64,000 bases of DNA, taken from the NCBI GenBank assembly GCA_963575645.1, contig OY754464.1, positions 48,722,192 through 48,786,191 of the forward strand. Direction: 5' to 3'. The first letter of the stretch is position 1; every line of letters starts with the position of its first letter. The DNA comes from Xanthostigma xanthostigma (lineage: Eukaryota; Arthropoda; Insecta; Raphidioptera; Raphidiidae). Positions 1 to 10,660 of this stretch are shown here, in pieces. The notes under the pieces are model-generated. The model was given only the letters and a program-made list of their open reading frames with translations, had not been told where the DNA came from and ran no database searches. The translations under genes and the position numbers were made by a program.

Positions 1-10
1 TGTATTTAAA

Positions 11-748
11 TATACAGGGTGAGGTACATAAAGTGTTACAGAGCAATAGCACTCAAACTATTTATCATATCCAAAAATGTTTCAGACAAAAGTTTTAGTG
101 TTCGAGAAGGTCGTCATATTGGACCACCCTATTTTTTTATCGGTGAAGGCGCTGAAGCTACGTCAAGGTCAACTTCACTTTTTTAAACGAAACCATGTAT
201 TTTTTTTTCGATGACATTATTAGCGATTTTAAGACGAATTCAGCAACCTACAACACAAGGTCATTCAAATTATTTTATTTTTATTTATTTAAAAAAATTC
301 AAAATTTTTATTTTTAGAATATTCTGTTCATTATTCAGAATATTCAAAATAGTCACGTATGTACAGAAATTACACCACAAATGTCATCATTTCGAGCATC
401 TTCCCGTAGGTAGACCCAAGCAAAGGTTAGTGGATCCTTTAAAAGTGAATATTCTGATATGTTTAGATTTTTCGACTACGATTTTGCGTGATTAGAATGA
501 CCTTGTGTTGTAGGTTGCTGAATTCGTCTTAAAATCACTAATAATGTCATCGAAAAAAAATGCATGGTTTCGTAAAAAAAGTGAAGTTAACCTTAACGTA
601 GCTTCAGCGCCTCCACCGAAAAAAAAATAGGGTGGTCCAGTATGACGGTCTTCTCGAACACTAAAACTTTTGCCTAAAACATTTTTGGATATGATCAAAA
701 GTTTGAGTGCTATTGCTCTGTAACACTTTATGTGCCTCATCCTGTATA
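11..748. mobile_element. Foldback (MITE-like) element with about 250-bp arms
   Basis: The first 265 bases and the stretch 496-744 are near-perfect reverse complements, separated by a 230-base loop. The outer ends read TATACAGGGTGAGG and CCTCATCCTGTATA, so the element is 15-744 flanked by TA (or TATA). That target and the CAGGGTG tip are typical of Tc1/mariner-type non-autonomous elements in insects. No transposase is encoded. The open frames on both strands here are by-products of the arms. Confidence 0.85.
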
Positions 749-1705
749 AGATAATTCCTGTTCATTAACGCATAACATATGGATGACTATTTGAGACACG
801 AAAACTATAAAATCACAATTTTTGGTTTATTTTATTTAAACTTGTAATAGATTATTATAATATGTAGACCCTGAAGAAAACGCAATTTGATGCCGAAACG
901 TTTATCATTAAAGTAAGCAAATAAAAATTGTTTTCTTTTTGGCCTCAAATCCTGTATTTGGATTCATTGAAATTGTATATTTAATGTTCAACTACGCCCT
1001 AACTACCAAACGGATTTTCTTGTAAATTCGTATGGTTATAGACGTTATAGTAGTGTACTCTAAGAAAATACAGGCTATGTTTAATTTCTTATCTCTGACG
1101 TATTGTTGTAAAATCTAATAAAATTGTTTTAACTATACACGTCTAGAGAAGTATCTACCTACTCCATGCTTTGCATTGTGCATAATGAGGAGAGTGGTGC
1201 AACCTGCTAGTCACGAGCGGGCATCGTTGACACATGGCTTTTTGTTCACTAGATTTAAGTGAAAATTATTGGCAACGTCTGCGTGATGTTTGCCTGTATA
1301 AACTCGATGATCTTATTAATACCAACATAAAATATGTAAAAAGATTCAGGGTTCATTACATTAGAGAACCTCAATAGGCTAAAGTTCAAGGGAACGTTAA
1401 AAAGTTTGAGTTAAAGAGGTTTAATAAGCTCATATTGTTACTTAGTCAGATTTCACATATGTGCTTTGGGACTATGAGTTAAATTAAAAACAAATGTTGA
1501 TATAGAAGTAAATATAGTTTATTTTAGTAATAACTTTGAGTTACTGAAGGCCAAATTCTCAATTATTCGTTTAGCTTGTAAAGGTTTCGTATTTTAAATA
1601 AAAAAGTTTTCAGCTCACGTGGGGAAAGGATCATAATATAACTGTATTAATTTATAGAGATTTTTTGTGTTATCAATGTTCGAGGCAAGTTGGGAACACA
1701 CTTCT
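749..1705. other. No gene seen; AT-rich spacer
   Basis: No coding signature was found on either strand apart from the Penelope-like tail listed separately at 866-935. Confidence 0.6.
866..935 (+). mobile_element. Penelope-like 3' fragment with hammerhead-like core
   Basis: The segment contains CTGAAGA at 871-877 and GAAAC at 895-899, the two conserved boxes of hammerhead ribozymes (CUGANGA and GAAA), in the right order with a 17-base spacer. Similar tails are common at the ends of Penelope-like retroelements, which are known to carry hammerhead motifs. The only visible stem-II pairing is GCA (882-884) with TGC (891-893), so activity is doubtful. No reverse transcriptase remains. Confidence 0.4.
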
Positions 1706-2033
1706 ATGTTTTGTTGTGTTGCAACACGTTGCATGGATCAGAGAGCATCTTTTGCGTGTAATCAGACGGGTGCGGTGCATATTTTCCTGATTGGTTGTGT
1801 TGAAATACGTTGCATGGATCAGAGAGCATCTTTTGCGTGTAATCAGGCGGGTGGGGTGCAAATTTTCCTGAATTGTTGTGTTGCAACACGTTGCTGAATC
1901 AGAGAGCATCTTTTGCATGTAATAAGACGGGTGCGAAGCAAATTTTCCTGATTTGTTGTGTTGCAACACAACGTTGCATGGATCAGACAGCATTTTTTGC
2001 ATGTAGTCAGACGGATGGAATGCAAATTTCCCT
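1706..2033. repeat. 81-bp tandem repeat, four diverged copies
   Basis: The landmark GAGAGCATCTTTTGC recurs at 1741, 1822 and 1902, with a degenerate form at 1986, giving a period of 80-84 bases. Each unit includes a TGTTGCAACACGTTGC box, itself palindromic in part. Copies differ by several substitutions and small indels. Open frames on both strands across the array follow from 81 being a multiple of three. Confidence 0.9.
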
Positions 2034-2116
2034 GTTTTTATTTATTCGGTTTATTTGTTCTTCAGTTAATAATAAATAAATATCGATAATTCAATTCACC
2101 AACTATAATTGAAGGT

Positions 2117-2267
2117 ATGTTTCAAGCAGCCAGCAAACGGACACGAAACCGTCACCGTCATGCGCAGGTAGCTAAAACGTATTCCAAAACCGAGAGAAAC
2201 AGTTTAGTTTTAGCTACGGCGCAGGCAGGTGACGGTTTAGTGTCCGTTTGCTGACTGCTTGGAACAT
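2117..2267. repeat. Strong 150-base imperfect hairpin
   Basis: Arms of about 55-60 bases pair across a short loop; the outer part of the left arm contains AGCAAACGGACAC and the right arm GTGTCCGTTTGCT. It is more GC-rich than its surroundings. It may be a small MITE or a structured non-coding sequence; no target duplication was identified. Confidence 0.7.
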
Positions 2268-2270
2268 ATC

Positions 2271-4005
2271 TTTTGTTTATTGCAGGTATACATCTATTTT
2301 GTCTTACTTCCAGGGTATAAATATTTATTCGCCTGATAAAATAACAATAGCCGCCACATAGATCATAACATCTAACGCTAACCTATAAACGTGGAGTATT
2401 ATATCTACAGTTGCTCTTGGGAATTTGTTTATGTTTAGGTACACATCAAAACATTCAACAAAAAAAGCAAGGAGTATAGTGCAGTGTATAATAATTTTTC
2501 TTTAATTATTCTTTTTTGATTTGTGAATTAAAAATAAATTTTATTCTAACGAATAAATTTGTTCCAAGATTAGTTATTTCTATCTATAATAGTGTTCGTT
2601 GAATATGGGAATTAATCGTTCAGAAATTACGTTCCTTCTATCGCTTGAAGATGCCAGTGTAGTTTTGTATTTTTACCTTTAATAATAATAATTTATGTCT
2701 GCCTATCACTTTTTAATCATGTGAATAGTTCCAGCTGTGTTTAGTTGATAACAGACCGATGTTTGTGTTGCGGCTTTCATATTGTTCCGTTAATCAAAAA
2801 CTCACTAATTTTAAATTATTAGTCGATTTAAAAATAAAACAAAGTATCTAATTATCAAATTGGATAATTATACTTTATGTTACAATGCATTATTTTTGCG
2901 AAGTTCTGTTAAGAGTTTGATAGGCTCGTCTCGCCTATCAAAATTTGCTAATTTTGAACTATGTTCCTTACACATAAACAGATAACGTAATCCAAATATT
3001 TAGTTCTTATAAAAATGTGTTTATCAAGAGTGAAGGCGCCATATGATGATGTCAAAGATCTAGCTAGCACATCACTTTTGCACTAGATAAAGAAAGGCAT
3101 ATCTATGGAAAGAGATGCATATACCAGTTATACCACATGATACCATTAACGCATGATAAAAGCCAGTGGACGGGATTTAACTACAGGCAGTCAATCAACT
3201 GAAGCTGCCTAGCGATGGCGTAGCGGGATTATTCTATGTTTAAAAACACATTGAAAAATACACACTTTTGGAAAAAAATTCTTATATAAAAAGCTTCTGC
3301 AAAATTTTCACAAAGATTGTTTTATTGTCTATTTTCAACGTAGATTTCAACCCTAAAAATAAAGGACGAGTCCATTATTGACCGAATGTGACCGAAGTCG
3401 GAGCTTTGATCGCACTGATATAATAATTATTTGCCGTAAATGAGCCTTTGGGACTTGGGAGTACGTAATTACTCCCGATTTGGTTATGTTCATCTACTTA
3501 TATTTTTTTTAATGTACGTTGCGTTTGATTTATTTTAAACACTCTTTTATTAACTACATCTGTATACATCTATATGCCTATTTAATGGAATCTTTCAATT
3601 TAATTTTCACTCACTTTCAGACGTCTGAATAATTTGAAATTTTTCGCACGTAAGAACTCATGACAATACAATAATTTAACTAAGTATTTATAAACATAGT
3701 CATTTGAATGCTGGTTTTTAGGATTATAATAATAATTATAAATAGTTTAAAAAACAAAAAAAAAAAACACTCTTTTATAGCAATATGAACTACATAATAA
3801 AAAATAATTTTTAAATATAAAGATTTTGAACGATAGGAAGTCCCCCAAGTCGTTCCTATTGTTGTTGAACAAAATATTTATATTTAAAAATATTTTTTTA
3901 TTTAATCGTAGGAAGTACGATTTATCTAACTAATATTATAGTGTGGAAACGAATAATGAAACACTATTTTTAACAAAAATGAGGAGGTTCTATGTTCGTC
4001 TGTAT
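2271..4005. other. No gene seen; AT-rich spacer with two small hairpins
   Basis: Only small dyads stand out: a short inverted pair around 2917-2945 (GATAGG with CCTATC) and an imperfect AT-rich inverted repeat around 3805-3900. No coding frame is supported. Confidence 0.55.
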
Positions 4006-4009
4006 ATAT

Positions 4010-4206
4010 TGTTAGAAGTGATCATGGCAGTGGAGGGGTTAATGATGGACAGCCCCCCCAGACAGTCGAATATCGACGGCAGAGTACCAGAAGCGAGTGC
4101 ATATGGCGCACGTATATTATGAGCTAATACATTGAAATTGATATAATAAATTAAAGTATTTGAAATCAGTACTTGTTTTATTGTGACAACCCGCAGTGTC
4201 GTAACA
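4010..4206 (+). repeat. Left (5') LTR of the gypsy-like element
   Basis: It begins TGTTAGAAGTGATC and ends GTGTCGTAACA, with TG/CA boundaries. It carries AT-rich sequence with an ATAATAAATTAAAG stretch that could supply a polyadenylation signal. It is identical by eye to the right LTR. Confidence 0.93.
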
Positions 4207-4221
4207 TATCAGAAGTGTGAT
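4207..4221 (+). other. Probable primer-binding site (tRNA-Leu-like)
   Basis: The bases just inside the left LTR read TATCAGAAGTGTGAT. This resembles the complement of an animal tRNA-Leu 3' end (TGTCAGAAGTGGGAT) with two mismatches. Position and length fit an LTR-element primer site; the tRNA assignment is from memory of the tRNA family. Confidence 0.5.
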
Positions 4222-4534
4222 AAGAACTTATGCCTAAAATTAAAAAATTAAACTTATAATTAATAAATTACGTGTTTTCTTTGTTCCTTTGGTTTTGCAC
4301 AAAGGCAGTGGGTGACGACGTGGCCATCGATGTATGTGTGAATGTGTTGTGTGCGTGTGTGCATCACAGATCGGGTGCAACTGCACTTTATGCATAAACA
4401 CAAAGGCTCGTAGATACCATTGGACATTGTAGTGCGGTGCGGTGACAACAGTTTGAGAATTTTTATAAGCACTGAGTGTGCCCAGAAAACTAGGAATCTG
4501 ACATAAATTATTGAACTAATTAAAATCAACTATT

Positions 4535-4837
4535 ATGTGGAATAAAAATAAACGCAAAAGAGATGAATCTAGCTCCTCTAGCTCTTTGTGCTTGAGTATG
4601 TCTGACTCATCCGACAATAATTTAAACAAAAAATTAAAAGAAAAAGTAAGAAAACTAAAAAGACAATTAGAAATAAAGGAGGTCAGATACCCGGGCAGAA
4701 TCAAAAACATTCCAGAGTTTAAAGGTTGCCGAGAAGGGCTTAACGCAGAAAAATGGCTGCACATGATCGACACGACGGGTGATGTTTACAATTGGGATTC
4801 TAAAGCACGAATATTTCGTTTTACTAACAAATTGTAA
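4535..4837 (+). pseudogene. Gypsy Gag N-terminal remnant
   Basis: A 100-codon frame begins with a basic, serine-rich stretch (residues 1-30), then a lysine/arginine-rich helix, then a segment with PEFKGCREG and AEKWLHMIDTTGDVYNW (about residues 59-90). The latter matches the usual start of the Gag capsid region in arthropod gypsy elements (EF.G ... WL..I ... YNW...K). The frame stops at residue 100, where a full Gag would continue for several hundred residues. It is best read as the start of gag left after internal deletion. A TTGTAAGT at the end could act as a splice donor but this is speculative. Confidence 0.65.
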
Positions 4838-5050
4838 GTGCAAAGGAATGCAATATTGAGTTGAGTATGACAAATACCTTATAAAGTGACAAACTATCGA
4901 AAGCAACATTGACTCTCATAATAATAACAGCTCAGGTTGCTAGATGAGAGTAGTGTGGATGTGAAATTGAGCAGGTCTTGAAGACAACGACGCCTGATTG
5001 GCTAGTTGCTTGCAAGGAGTGTGACGAGTTAGTTGCTCCACAGTGCTACG

Positions 5051-5167
5051 ATGACGCAACGGTGCGATATGACCGATTGGGTGCAAGCAATACAACTCGA
5101 GGATGAAAATTCACAGTTGATACGTAGAAAATTGAAAATGGTGAATTGGAGAAATATTTCTCCATAG
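5051..5167 (+). pseudogene. Gypsy pol remnant (linker between RNase H and integrase)
   Basis: A 38-codon frame contains DWVQAIQLEDENSQLIRRKL, the pattern seen in gypsy Pol proteins just before the integrase zinc finger (D-W ... Q ... D-E ... L..I...L). It ends at a TAG and is too short to be functional alone. Its order between the Gag piece and the integrase tail supports a deletion-scarred pol. Assignment is by motif only. Confidence 0.4.
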
Positions 5168-5293
5168 TAGAAGATGTTCAAGGACGACAGCGAACATCCA
5201 GGAATTCTATGAGCTATAGACGCTGCAAACGCTCAGTATTGGTGTACTGGACTTACTGAGTCGCGTGAAGAAAGTCACTGACTGTATTTCGTA

Positions 5294-5590
5294 ATGGAGT
5301 TGAGGCGAAAAGCGAAGCTAAACTGTGATGTAGCTGCAGTGAAAATGAAGAAACAGTACAACAAGAATAAGCTTGTGGCTACTAAGATCAAGAAACGCAA
5401 TCGTGTCTTGGTGGATAAGACGATGCTCGTGACGGGCTCCAATAGCGACAAATTGGTTTACAAGAATATTGGACCTGTACAGATCGTAGAGATCTTAAAT
5501 GACCGCTACAGCGTCGTTTCCTTATGCAAGGTTCAAAGGCGTTGTTGCAGTGAACTATTGAAACGGTTCAAATCGCATTTAATAGATTAA
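5294..5590 (+). pseudogene. Gypsy integrase C-terminal remnant
   Basis: A 98-codon frame opens with a basic helix (MELRRKAKLN ... KMKKQYNKNK) followed by VLVDK, then a YKNIGPVQIVEILNDRYSV segment. This is the arrangement found after the integrase core in gypsy Pol: the helix ending in a tyrosine-rich K-K run, the GD-VLV-like strand and the GP..I..I...YSV beta barrel. The catalytic core is missing upstream. The frame ends in a stop shortly before the tandem repeats, consistent with the natural end of pol. It is a relic, but its frame is still open. Confidence 0.7.
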
Positions 5591-5693
5591 GGTTGGCACA
5601 ATTGTGGTGAGCGATTGACTAATTTTATTAAAGTTACAGATTGTTGCGTTACTGCCGAGTAATGGGCCGAATGTCAGCTACAGAAGAACACAA

Positions 5694-6660
5694 TTCAGAA
5701 TGCCGACGCAGGTCCAGCATGCTGACAGGGCGAGCATGCAGACACAAGTTGAGCCTGCTGCTGCAGGTCGAGCGTGCTGCTCCAGGTCGAGCTTGCTGCT
5801 GCGAGTCGAGCGTTCTGACGCAGGTCCAGAGTGCTGACAGGGCGAGCATGCAGATACAAGTCGAGCGTGCTGACACAGGTCCAGCATGCTGACGCGAGTC
5901 CAGTGTGCTGACGCAGGTCCAGCTTGCTGCTGCAAGTCGAGCGTGCTGACGCGAGTCCAGCGTGCTGACGCAGGTCCAGCGTGCTGACGCAGGTCCAGCG
6001 TGCTGACGCGGGTCCAGTGTGCTGACGCAGGTCCAGCGTGCTGACGCAGGTCCAGCGTGCTGACGCGAGTCCAGCGTGCTGACACAGAACCAGCGTGCTG
6101 ACGCGAGTCCAGTGTGCTGCCGCAGGTCGAGCGTGCTGACACATGTCGAGCATGCAGACACAGTTCGAGCGAGCTGACGTATGGCGAGCGTGCTGATGCA
6201 GGTCCAGCGTGCTAACAGGGCGAGCATGCTGACACAGGTCGGTCATGCAGACACAGGTCGAGCGAGCTGACGTAGGGCGAGCGTGCCGACGCAGGTCCAG
6301 CGTGCTGACACAGGTCGAGCATGCAGAGACAGTTCGAGCGAGCTGACGTATGGCGAGCGTGCTGATGCAGGTCCAGCGTGCTAACAGGGCGAGCATGCTG
6401 ACACAGGTCGGTCATGCAGATACAGGTCGAGCGAGCTGACGTAGGGCGAGCGTGCTGACGCAGGTCCAGCGTGCTGACAGGGCGAGCATGCACACACAGA
6501 GCGAGCGTGCTGACGCGGGTCGAGCGTGCTGACGCGGTTCCAATGTGCTGACGCAGGTCGAGCGTGCTGTTGCAAGTCAAGTTGCTGACAAAGGTCGTAA
6601 GGACGACGCAGACCTGTGTGCTGGCACAGATCGAGTGCGCTGACACTAGTCCAGTGAGCC
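5694..6660. repeat. 19-bp minisatellite inside the gypsy-like element
   Basis: The core GTGCTGACGCAGGTCCAGC repeats with a 19-base period (for example 5962, 5981) and many single-base variants, covering about 1 kb, roughly 50 units. A longer segment around 6185-6300 is repeated near 6354-6470, so there is higher-order duplication of about 170 bases. The array is GC-rich compared with the window. Because 19 is not a multiple of three and the minus strand lacks stop triplets, all three minus frames stay open; these are not genes. Confidence 0.95.
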
Positions 6661-6675
6661 TGTATGACGAAGATC

Positions 6676-7992
6676 GATTTGAGTTGCTAACCTATGGTTG
6701 TCAATGAATGACTTAGGTATGGTACGGCGTTTCTATTGTGCAGTGTTAACTGTAGTAGGACCCGGTTTGAGTTGCTAACCTATGGTTGTCAATGAATGAC
6801 TTAGGTATGGTACGGCGTTTCTATTGTGCAGTGTTAACTGTAGTAGGACCCGGTTTGAGTTGCTAACCTATGGTTGTCAATGAATGACTTAGGTATGGTA
6901 CGGCGTTTCTATTGTGCAGTGTTAACTGTAGTAGGACCCGGTTTGAGTTGCTAACCTATGGTTGTCAATGAATGACTTAGGTATGGTACGGCGTTTCTAT
7001 TGTGCAGTGTTAACTGTAGTAGGACCCGGTTTGAGTTGCTAACCTATGGTTGTCAATGAATGACTTAGGTATGGTACGGCGTTTCTATTGTGCAGTGTTA
7101 ACTGTAGTAGGACCCGGTTTGAGTTGCTAACCTATGGTTGTCAATGAATGACTTAGGTATGGTACGGCGTTTCTATTGTGCAGTGTTAACTGTAGTAGGA
7201 CCCGGTTTGAGTTGCTAACCTATGGTTGTCAATGAATGACTTAGGTATGGTACGGCGTTTCTATTGTGCAGTGTTAACTGTAGTAGGACCCGGTTTGAGT
7301 TGCTAACCTATGGTTGTCAATGAATGACTTAGGTATGGTACGGCGTTTCTATTGTGCAGTGTTAACTGTAGTAGGACCCGGTTTGAGTTGCTAACCTATG
7401 GTTGTCAATGAATGACTTAGGTATGGTACGGCGTTTCTATTGTGCAGTGTTAACTGTAGTAGGACCCGGTTTGAGTTGCTAACCTATGGTTGTCAATGAA
7501 TGACTTAGGTATGGTACGGCGTTTCTATTGTGCAGTGTTAACTGTAGTAGGACCCGGTTTGAGTTGCTAACCTATGGTTGTCAATGAATGACTTAGGTAT
7601 GGTACGGCGTTTCTATTGTGCAGTGTTAACTGTAGTAGGACCCGGTTTGAGTTGCTAACCTATGGTTGTCAATGAATGACTTAGGTATGGTACGGCGTTT
7701 CTATTGTGCAGTGTTAACTGTAGTAGAACCCGGTTTGAGTTGCTAACCTATGGTTGTCAATGAATGACTTAGGTATGGTACGGCGTTTCTATTGTGCAGT
7801 GTTAACTGTAGTAGGACCCGGTTTGAGTTGCTAACCTATGGTTGTCAATGAATGACTTAGGTATGGTACGGCGTTTCTATGGTGCAGTGGTTAACTGTAG
7901 TAGAACCCGGTTTGAGTTGCTAACCTATGGTATCAATGATTGACCTGGGTATGCGTTGGTGTTTCTATGTGCAGTGCCAACTGTAGTAGGAC
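6676..7992. repeat. 88-bp satellite array, about 15 copies, inside the gypsy-like element
   Basis: Units start at 6676, 6764, 6852 and so on every 88 bases to 7820, then at 7909 after a 1-base insertion. The central copies are essentially identical, while the first and the last two carry changes (the last is clearly diverged). This edge-degenerate, centre-homogeneous pattern is expected from unequal exchange or replication slippage. Each unit holds a weak dyad, ACCTA/TAGGT enclosing TGTCA/TGAC-like bases. Confidence 0.97.
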
Positions 7993-8120
7993 ACTAAAGA
8001 AGTAAAAGACTAAAGCGTCTGTGGAAGCAGAGGCGGACTAATTAATTTTGTTACTTTTACAGAGTCAGGACGAAATATGAAGAAGTCGCGAGGACACGAC
8101 TTATGGTCAGTATGGCCGAA

Positions 8121-8317
8121 TGTTAGAAGTGATCATGGCAGTGGAGGGGTTAATGATGGACAGCCCCCCCAGACAGTCGAATATCGACGGCAGAGTACCA
8201 GAAGCGAGTGCATATGGCGCACGTATATTATGAGCTAATACATTGAAATTGATATAATAAATTAAAGTATTTGAAATCAGTACTTGTTTTATTGTGACAA
8301 CCCGCAGTGTCGTAACA
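8121..8317 (+). repeat. Right (3') LTR of the gypsy-like element
   Basis: Identical by eye to 4010-4206 and followed by the ATAT target duplication. Confidence 0.93.
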
Positions 8318-8321
8318 ATAT

Positions 8322-8554
8322 ATATTTTTTTTTATGTATGTTCACCGATTTCTCCGTCAATTATGGACCGATTTTCAAATTATTTTTTTTATTCGAAAGA
8401 GTGCACCTCAGAGGTGGTCCCATCGGAACCAAGTCAGGATCTGATGGTGGAATCCGGAGAAATCGAGGGAAACTCTCAAATTTCAAAGGCACGCATAATG
8501 TTTTTTATGTATGTCCACCGATTTTTAGTGTTAGATTAACACTAAAAAGAGAAA
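8322..8554. repeat. Fragment of a dispersed insect repeat
   Basis: The stretch has two copies of a TTTTTTATGTATGT(T/C)CACCGATTT motif (about 8330 and 8500) bracketing a GC-richer segment with GGTGGTCCCATCGGAACC. This looks like an old retroposon or MITE piece. The open frames across it show no domain. Confidence 0.4.
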
Positions 8555-8758
8555 AATAAAATATTTTTAACAAAAAAATTGAACCGACTTCACACTAAAA
8601 AGTAAAAAAAATTGCGTATTGAAATGTTTTGGAGTCGGTGTAGTTCTCGGAATAGATTTCATTTTGGCTGACACCGACTCCAAAACATTTCAATACGCAA
8701 TTATTTTTTACTTTTTAGTGTGAAGTCGGTTCAATTTTTTTGTTAAAAATATTTTATT
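8555..8758. mobile_element. Foldback element with GAACCGACTTC arms
   Basis: About 87-base arms pair almost perfectly around a 30-base loop. Each arm carries TTGAACCGACTTCAC and GGAGTCGGTGT (or complements). It directly follows the fragment above and may be its duplicated, inverted end. Confidence 0.8.
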
Positions 8759-9912
8759 TATTCTTTAGTTCACATTGCTATCAAAGAGTGTTTTTTTTTT
8801 TAGTTTCTTTTTAACTCTTTTTTCATTTTATAATTTATTTACATTGACACAGAGAATAGACAGAGTGGAATCTAATCTGCATGTAATCGTCGTCGTCTAA
8901 AAAGTAAAGAAAATAATAGTCTCTATACAATGATAGAAGCGCTAAAGCTATAAAATCCCAAGTAGTCTGGGTAACCACGTGATTTGAATATTGTTTTCTT
9001 TTGTTTTTGCAAAACAGAAATAAATAATCGATCAGACTTAACTGACGCTAAACAATACCACGTTGCTGTGAAAGCGTGATCTTATAGCTACAGCGTCGCG
9101 CGTAAAGTTTTTACACCGTCATGGATTTTCGAAACACACACTTCTGCCGAAATCAGTTTCCTTTCTCTCTGTATCAACTCTGGAATATATCGAGAAACAT
9201 GGCAATAGGCACGATGACAACATAAAAGAATCAAAGAATAAATTGTTTTAGAGAAAAATATATGTAGAAAGGATTCTAAAAAATGACCCAGTGTTAATAT
9301 AAACATTATGAGTAAAAGGTTTTCAATAAAATAAAAGTATAAAATATTGCAATCGGTCATGTTGACTGAAATGACGTCACGCCTTCTTAAATCAAAAAGA
9401 ATATAAACACTTGAAGTAAATAATCACCTTGTCGCTTGAATTTTTGTTGCGATTATTCACTTCTGCATCATTGAACTGATTGATTTGTTGTTTATTCGTT
9501 TTTTGTGATATTTTATAAAACTTATGTCATAGGTTATTTTTGAGACTATTTAACTTGCAACTAAAGAAATCCATACTCTTTTTACTACTATGTACCCACT
9601 TTTAAGAAAATACTTAATATAAATCATATAACTAAGTAAAATTACATACCTTTCTAAGAAATACCTCTGAACCACAGCTCTACATCCATAAATACAACAT
9701 AAAATGTCAGCTATCACTAAGGCGTGACGACACAAGCGTTGTTGACATTACTAAAAAAAATAGAAAGATAAAAATAAAATTTGTGTTAAACTTTAATTTA
9801 TTGCTGAAATAATGTTTTTTTTCTTTCGGGAATAGTATTGATTTGGTTTTTAAAATCTATTTCTTTAAGTTAAGTTATAGAGAAAAAAAATAGTCAATGC
9901 TAATCAAATAGA

Positions 9913-9953
9913 GATACTTTAAATGTGAATATTGACTTCACATTTAAAGTATC
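9913..9953. repeat. Perfect 17-bp hairpin
   Basis: GATACTTTAAATGTGAA (9913-9929) and its exact complement (9937-9953) are separated by TATTGAC. It is too short to classify and could be a small transposon scar. Confidence 0.85.
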
Positions 9954-10321
9954 AAATGTCCTGTTTGTATAATATACAAGTAGGTAGTTGTAATACATTT
10001 ATTTAAAATGAATTGCGTATGAAACATGAAATCTATAGAAAGGGAAAGCAAATTAAAGAGAACAATATACATTTCAAAAGGGAAAATCTACTTGCAAAGA
10101 GAATAGAAAATAATGAAATTAAATAAAAAATGTAAACGAAAAAAAAAGAATTAATGGCAATGACTCATAAATAATCAATTCGTAATTTAGAATCAGTGGC
10201 AGACTGAGACATGATTTCAGCCCGAGTTATAGGCAGTCAGCGAGCAATAGCAAATTGACTAGCGTTCCGTGCTTCAAGCAGAGAGCACTACAATCGGGAT
10301 GCATTGTGAGGCTCCCTACCT

Positions 10322-10660
10322 GACCCGCTCCTCCACCATATGTAACCCGTACTTCCACCGTATAGCAGATAATCACAGATTTTACCGCAAAAATCAAGAG
10401 CCCTAAATTTAAAAATACGGCATTAAATTGGCCCTTAAATGTCATACAATCATTAATATGAATCCGCTTAATAGCGCTGCCAGCAAGACCCGCTCATCCA
10501 CCATATTTGACCCGTACTTCCACCATATAGAAATTCAAATATTTGCCTAAAAAACAAGAGCTCTCAATTTAGAAATGGGGCAAAAAATTAACTATTTAAG
10601 GGCTAATTTCTTGCCACATTTCTAAATTTAGAGCTTTTGTTTTTTAGGCAAAATACGAGA
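10322..10660. repeat. 165-bp direct duplication with an inverted third piece
   Basis: GACCCGCTC(C/A)TCCACCATAT begins both 10322 and 10487, and about 115 bases after each are related. The second unit is then mirrored by 10601-10655 (TTGCCTAAAAAACAAGAGCT against AGCTTTTGTTTTTTAGGCAA), giving a hairpin. Probably a decayed repeat element. Confidence 0.65.

Larger units (their letters stand above)
4010..8317 (+). mobile_element. Non-autonomous Ty3/gypsy-like LTR retrotransposon carrying tandem arrays
   Basis: Two 197-bp direct repeats (4010-4206 and 8121-8317), each TG...CA and identical by eye, are flanked outside by the 4-bp duplication ATAT (4006-4009, 8318-8321), the size usual for gypsy elements. 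A primer-binding-like site follows the left LTR. The 3.9-kb interior keeps only short pieces of gag and pol: a Gag N-terminal part (4535-4837), a strip resembling the segment before integrase (5051-5167) and an integrase C-terminal end (5294-5590). Protease, reverse transcriptase, RNase H and the integrase core are absent. The remaining 2.4 kb is a 19-bp minisatellite plus an 88-bp satellite. No clear polypurine tract precedes the right LTR. Identical LTRs imply recent insertion, so mobilisation in trans by a complete relative is the simplest reading. Confidence 0.92.

Noticed and set aside
1667..2079. Overlapping frames on both strands with repeated CNQTG-like and ITRKRCSL-like peptides
   Set aside because: Produced by the 81-bp tandem repeat, whose length is a multiple of three.
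5649..6646. Long minus-strand frames (up to 233 codons) rich in repeated residues
   Set aside because: They lie in the 19-bp minisatellite. The repeat lacks stop triplets on the minus strand and its length is not a multiple of three, so all frames are open; no domain or start context.
6676..7992. CRISPR-like array
   Set aside because: Units are head-to-tail with no unique spacers, and the DNA is eukaryotic.
4010..8317. Segmental duplication of a 197-bp block
   Set aside because: TG/CA ends, primer-like site, target duplication and gag/pol pieces show that these are LTRs.
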